Shown piece after piece: positions 61,216-64,000 of a DNA stretch of 64,000 nt. Each line of letters begins with the position of its first letter. Position 1 is the stretch's first letter. The stretch is from DATCZB01 sp035513215 (GTDB lineage: Bacteria > Pseudomonadota > Gammaproteobacteria > Steroidobacterales > Rariloculaceae). The DNA is taken from positions 22,035 through 86,034 of the forward strand of contig DATKCK010000029.1 of NCBI GenBank assembly GCA_035513215.1, given 5' to 3'. Under the pieces are notes generated by a model. The model saw only the letters and a program-made list of their open reading frames with translations. It ran no database searches and was not told the origin of the DNA. The position numbers and the translations under genes are program-made.

Positions 61216-62919
61216 ATGGATTCCGAACGTAAGCCAGGCGCCGATTTTCTTCGCCAGATGATCGCCGCGGACGTTGCCGCGGGCAAGCATGGCGGCCGCG
61301 TGCAGACGCGCTTTCCGCCCGAGCCGAACGGCTATCTGCATATCGGTCATGCCAAGGCGATCTGCATCAACTTCGGCATCGCCGGAGAGTTCGGCGGCAC
61401 CTGTTATCTGCGGTTCGACGATACGAATCCGGCGAAGGAAGACAGGGAATACGTCGATGCCATCATGGACGACGTGCGCTGGCTCGGCTTTGACTGGGGC
61501 GAGAACCTGCGTCACGCCTCGGACTATTTCGAAGAGCTCTACGGGTTCGCCGTCGAGCTGATCGGGCAGGGCCTTGCCTATGTCGATCATCAGTCGGCCG
61601 AGGAGATACGCGCCAATCGCGGAACGCTGACGGAGCCCGGCGTCGACAGCACCTATCGCAGCCGGTCGCGCGAGGAGAATCTCGCACTGTTCGAGAGGAT
61701 GCGCGCCGGCGAGTTCGGCGACGGCGAGTGCGTGCTGCGGGCGAAGATCGACATGGCGTCGCCGAACATCAACCTCCGCGATCCAACGCTCTATCGCATT
61801 CGTCACGTGCCGCATCAGCGGACCGGCGACGCCTGGTGCATCTATCCGATGTACGACTTCGCGCATACGCTGTCGGACGCGATCGAAGGCACGACGCATT
61901 CGCTGTGCTCGCTCGAGTTCGAGGATCATCGCCCGTTGTACGACTGGCTCGTCGAGAACACGTCCGTGCTGCACCGGCCGGAGCAGACGGAGTTCTCGCG
62001 CTTCAATCTGATGTACACCGTCATGAGCAAGCGCTTGTTGAAAAGGCTCGTCGACGAAGGCCGGGTCGACGGCTGGGACGACCCGCGCATGCCGACGATT
62101 GCGGGATTCAGGCGGCGCGGTTACACGCCCGAATCGATCCGCGAGTTCATGCGGCGCGTCGGCGTGACGAGGAAGGACAACCTGATCGAGCTCGGGGCGC
62201 TCGAGAGCGCGATTCGCGACGACCTCAACGAGAGTGCCGAGCGGCGGTTTGCCGTGCTCGATCCGCTGAAGGTCGTCATCAAGAACTATCCCGAAGGGCA
62301 GGTCGAGCAGATGACGGCGGCGAATCATCCGAACCGGCCGGAGCTCGGCGAGCGGGCGGTTCCGTTCTCGCGCGAGCTTTGGATCGAGCGCGACGATTTC
62401 ATGGAGGATGCGCCGCGGAAGTTCTTTCGGCTGAAACCGGGCGGCGAGGTGAGGCTGCGTTATGCTTACATCGTCCGATGTGAGCGCGTCGAGAAGGATG
62501 CCTCGGGGCGCGCGACCGCGGTTTACTGTTCGTACGATCCCGATACTCGGAGCGGCACCGGGAAGGACGCCGAACGCAAGGTCAAGGGGACGATTCACTG
62601 GGTGTCGGCGGCTCACTCGAAGGGAGCCGAAGTCAGGCTTTACGACCGGCTGTTCAAGGCGCCGAGCCCCGGCGTTGCCGATTCGATCGAGGACGAGCTC
62701 AACGAGGCATCGTTGAGTATCGTCGAGGATGCGATGGTCGAGCCTTCGCTAGTCGATGCGAAAGTCGGCGAGCGGTTTCAGTTCGAGCGGAACGGGTACT
62801 TCTATGTCGATCCGAAGCTCAGCGCGCAGGGAAGGCCTGTGTTCAATCGCGTCGTGACGCTGCGCGATACATGGGCAAAGGTGGAGCAGGCGGCTGTGGC
62901 GACGGCCGGGCGCGCGTAA
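61216..62919 (+). CDS. glnS: Glutaminyl-tRNA synthetase
   Basis: A 567-residue class I enzyme that charges tRNA-Gln. The HIGH-like motif is PPEPNGYLHIGHAKAI (about 36-51), with RFDDTNPAKE after it, and KMSKS-like VMSKRLLKRLV (about 272-282) later. WDDPRMPTIAGFRRRGYTPE is the tRNA-acceptor region, and C-terminal beta domains follow. The ATG at 61216 is chosen; an upstream in-frame ATG at 61138 gives a non-family extension. The start is divergent from DctP. Confidence 0.93.
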   Translation: MDSERKPGADFLRQMIAADVAAGKHGGRVQTRFPPEPNGYLHIGHAKAICINFGIAGEFGGTCYLRFDDTNPAKEDREYVDAIMDDVRWLGFDWGENLRHASDYFEELYGFAVELIGQGLAYVDHQSAEEIRANRGTLTEPGVDSTYRSRSREENLALFERMRAGEFGDGECVLRAKIDMASPNINLRDPTLYRIRHVPHQRTGDAWCIYPMYDFAHTLSDAIEGTTHSLCSLEFEDHRPLYDWLVENTSVLHRPEQTEFSRFNLMYTVMSKRLLKRLVDEGRVDGWDDPRMPTIAGFRRRGYTPESIREFMRRVGVTRKDNLIELGALESAIRDDLNESAERRFAVLDPLKVVIKNYPEGQVEQMTAANHPNRPELGERAVPFSRELWIERDDFMEDAPRKFFRLKPGGEVRLRYAYIVRCERVEKDASGRATAVYCSYDPDTRSGTGKDAERKVKGTIHWVSAAHSKGAEVRLYDRLFKAPSPGVADSIEDELNEASLSIVEDAMVEPSLVDAKVGERFQFERNGYFYVDPKLSAQGRPVFNRVVTLRDTWAKVEQAAVATAGRA

Positions 62920-62942
62920 AATCGATTTCGAGTATCGATCCC

Positions 62943-63791
62943 GTGAGAATCGAGCGATACGTCGATGGCGGGGCGTTTCTGAGGCGCTCGGAATCCTGGC
63001 TTCTCGAGTCGGAGCCTGAGAATAACCTGATACTGGGGATCGCCCGCCGGAGCCGGGATCGGCGTCTCATTGTCGAGGGCGCGGAATACTGGGCCACGGT
63101 GCTCGACGGCGAAAAGCTCGTCGGCGCTGTCTTTCGCACGCCGCCTTTTCCGCCGAGCGTTTCCCGCATGCCGCCCGGCGCGATGCCTCTCGTGATCGGC
63201 GACATTGCAGATGTCTATGCGGAACTGCCTGGCGTCGTCGGCCCGCGCGACGTCGCCCGAGCCTTCGCCGAAGGATGGTGCGACCGGTACGGCGGCCCGT
63301 GGCGTATCAAGTTCCGTACGCGGATCCACGTCCTGAAGTCGGTCGAGGCGATCGGCGATGTGCCGGCAGGCGCGCTCCGGCGCATGGACAAATCCGATGA
63401 GGCGTTGATTCTCGAATGGATGCGGGGCTTTGCACGAGATGCCGGAATCACGATTCCCGCCGAGAATTTCGTGCTGCCGCTGCTCGAGGAGCGCAAGTTC
63501 TTTCTTTGGGAAGATGCCGGGCCGAGGAGCATCGTAGCCGCGGGGCGCGATACGCCGAGAGGGGCTTGCATATCGGCTGTGTACACGCCGCCGGCGTATC
63601 GGCGAAAGGGATACGCGACGGCGTCGGTCTCGGCGCTGTCGCAGATGCTCTTGTCGTCGGGGAAAACGTTTTGCTGCCTGTATACGGACCTCGACAACCC
63701 GACCTCGAATTCGATCTATCGCAGGATCGGCTACGTGCCGGTGCGGGATGATATGGAGATTGAATTCAAGGGGACTGTCGGACTTCGTTAG
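62943..63791 (+). CDS. GNAT family N-acetyltransferase
   Basis: A 282-residue protein. The N-terminal half (about 1-130) reads LLESEPENNLILGIARRS and the C-terminal GNAT domain (about 140-275) includes ACISAVYTPPAYRRKGYATASVSALSQ, where RRKGYA is the acetyl-CoA P-loop, then LYTDLDNPTSNSIYRRIGYVPV. Substrate unknown. GTG start 62943 fits; the open frame begins at 62871 within the glnS 3' end. It lies 23 bp after glnS, so the two may be cotranscribed. Confidence 0.8.
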   Translation: MRIERYVDGGAFLRRSESWLLESEPENNLILGIARRSRDRRLIVEGAEYWATVLDGEKLVGAVFRTPPFPPSVSRMPPGAMPLVIGDIADVYAELPGVVGPRDVARAFAEGWCDRYGGPWRIKFRTRIHVLKSVEAIGDVPAGALRRMDKSDEALILEWMRGFARDAGITIPAENFVLPLLEERKFFLWEDAGPRSIVAAGRDTPRGACISAVYTPPAYRRKGYATASVSALSQMLLSSGKTFCCLYTDLDNPTSNSIYRRIGYVPVRDDMEIEFKGTVGLR

Positions 63792-63858
63792 GTCATGTTT
63801 TTTATCCTAACCCTCTGAAATTGAACTGGAAATCGATTAGATAACTGTATATAGTAAA

Positions 63859-64000
63859 GGGGTATCCACTTAGCTCCATCAACCCCTACATGTTGTGTTC
63901 TGCCTTTCGGGCGATTTGCGCATAGGTGACCGGCTCGGTCACGAGCGCCTGTTCAAGCATGCGGTAGAACAGCAGGCCCCGTGAGCGCGAAGTTCGCCGG
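63859..64000. mobile_element. End of an insertion sequence, IS1595/ISXO2-like suspected
   Basis: The element seems to end at GGGGTATCCACTTAG (63859-63873). It is preceded by AT-rich sequence, and ATAGTAAA (63851-63858) could be one copy of an 8-bp target duplication. It runs out of the window, so neither the other inverted repeat nor the full transposase can be checked. The family is inferred from the transposase tail. Confidence 0.45.
63886..64000 (-). CDS. Transposase C-terminus, partial
   Basis: The minus-strand frame from the window edge to a TAG at 63886 encodes about 37 residues: SRGLLFYRMLEQALVTEPVT, then YAQIARKAEHNM. Tails of the form RGLLFYRLxxQA are common at the end of IS1595/ISXO2-type transposases as I recall them. 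The rest lies right of the window. Confidence 0.45.
   Translation of the reverse strand, partial: RRTSRSRGLLFYRMLEQALVTEPVTYAQIARKAEHNM

Noticed and set aside
1..64000. tRNA, rRNA, riboswitch and CRISPR loci
   Set aside because: I looked at the larger gaps (11569-11750, 17793-17989, 27424-27504, 36724-36888, 48169-48624) by eye and saw no cloverleaf, rRNA block or spaced repeats. tRNAscan and Infernal would be decisive.

Overview
The window is one continuous, GC-rich, gene-dense bacterial chromosome segment. Gene content points to a Gammaproteobacterium, though nothing in the window proves the lineage. The clues are a GlyGly-CTERM-like sorting tail, an exact CRP/Vfr-type palindrome (TGTGA-N6-TCACA), a glutaminyl-tRNA synthetase, and the mix of TRAP, SSS/DUF4212 and PQQ genes. 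The lifestyle suggested is an aerobic heterotroph that degrades lignin-derived aromatics and uses quinoproteins and molybdoenzymes.

Layout. 0-3 kb: the end of a TRAP large permease, then a DUF4212/sodium:solute symporter pair. 3-17.8 kb: housekeeping and catabolic genes, including a GlcD-like FAD oxidase, a K+ channel, a homocysteine S-methyltransferase-like gene, purN, a PQQ dehydrogenase-cytochrome c, peptide deformylase, a SRAP protein, a NYN/OST-HTH protein coupled to a feruloyl-CoA hydratase-lyase, a CitE-like lyase, a quinone oxidoreductase, an aromatic aminotransferase and an MFS transporter. 18.1-20.5 kb: a large surface FG-GAP/VCBS protein with a 19-residue Asp run. 20.6-27.5 kb: a four-gene block with different codon preference (TVP38 membrane protein, GH15-like debranching enzyme, GT4 glycosyltransferase, phosphodiesterase-EEP fusion). 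Gene remnants flank it on both sides, so it is probably acquired. 27.6-34 kb: protocatechuate 4,5-cleavage genes (galD-like, ligC, ligI) with a HAD, an MFS transporter and an aldehyde dehydrogenase. 34-36.4 kb: modBC and ubiX. 36.4-42.6 kb: folE, otsB, a GH15 enzyme, a 10-codon stump of a deleted otsA, xdhC, and an N2227-like methyltransferase. 42.7-54.6 kb: two divergent operons of exported haem proteins, outer-membrane barrels and assembly factors. 54.6-63.8 kb: a pair of exported uncharacterised proteins, a PQQ sugar dehydrogenase, moeA, an M48 protease, a DctP protein, glnS and a GNAT. The right edge enters an insertion sequence.

How genes connect. The feruloyl-CoA hydratase-lyase (12.5 kb), galD-like tautomerase, ligC and ligI, with ubiX possibly supplying prenyl-FMN, are parts of a ferulate/vanillate to protocatechuate 4,5-cleavage route. 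ModBC, MoeA and XdhC supply and insert molybdenum cofactor.

The best candidate for an undescribed system is the 42.7-54.6 kb divergent locus. It combines a Tat-exported DUF1501-like protein, a LamG-cytochrome lipoprotein, a DUF1585-like cytochrome, an HzsA-like propeller with CX2CH and CX4CH motifs, a TlpA thioredoxin, DUF4266 and three predicted barrels. Two copies of a long nested palindrome (3081-3131 and 33979-34035) are a second signal worth following. I saw no rRNA, tRNA or CRISPR array, and coordinates of weak starts are judged by eye.
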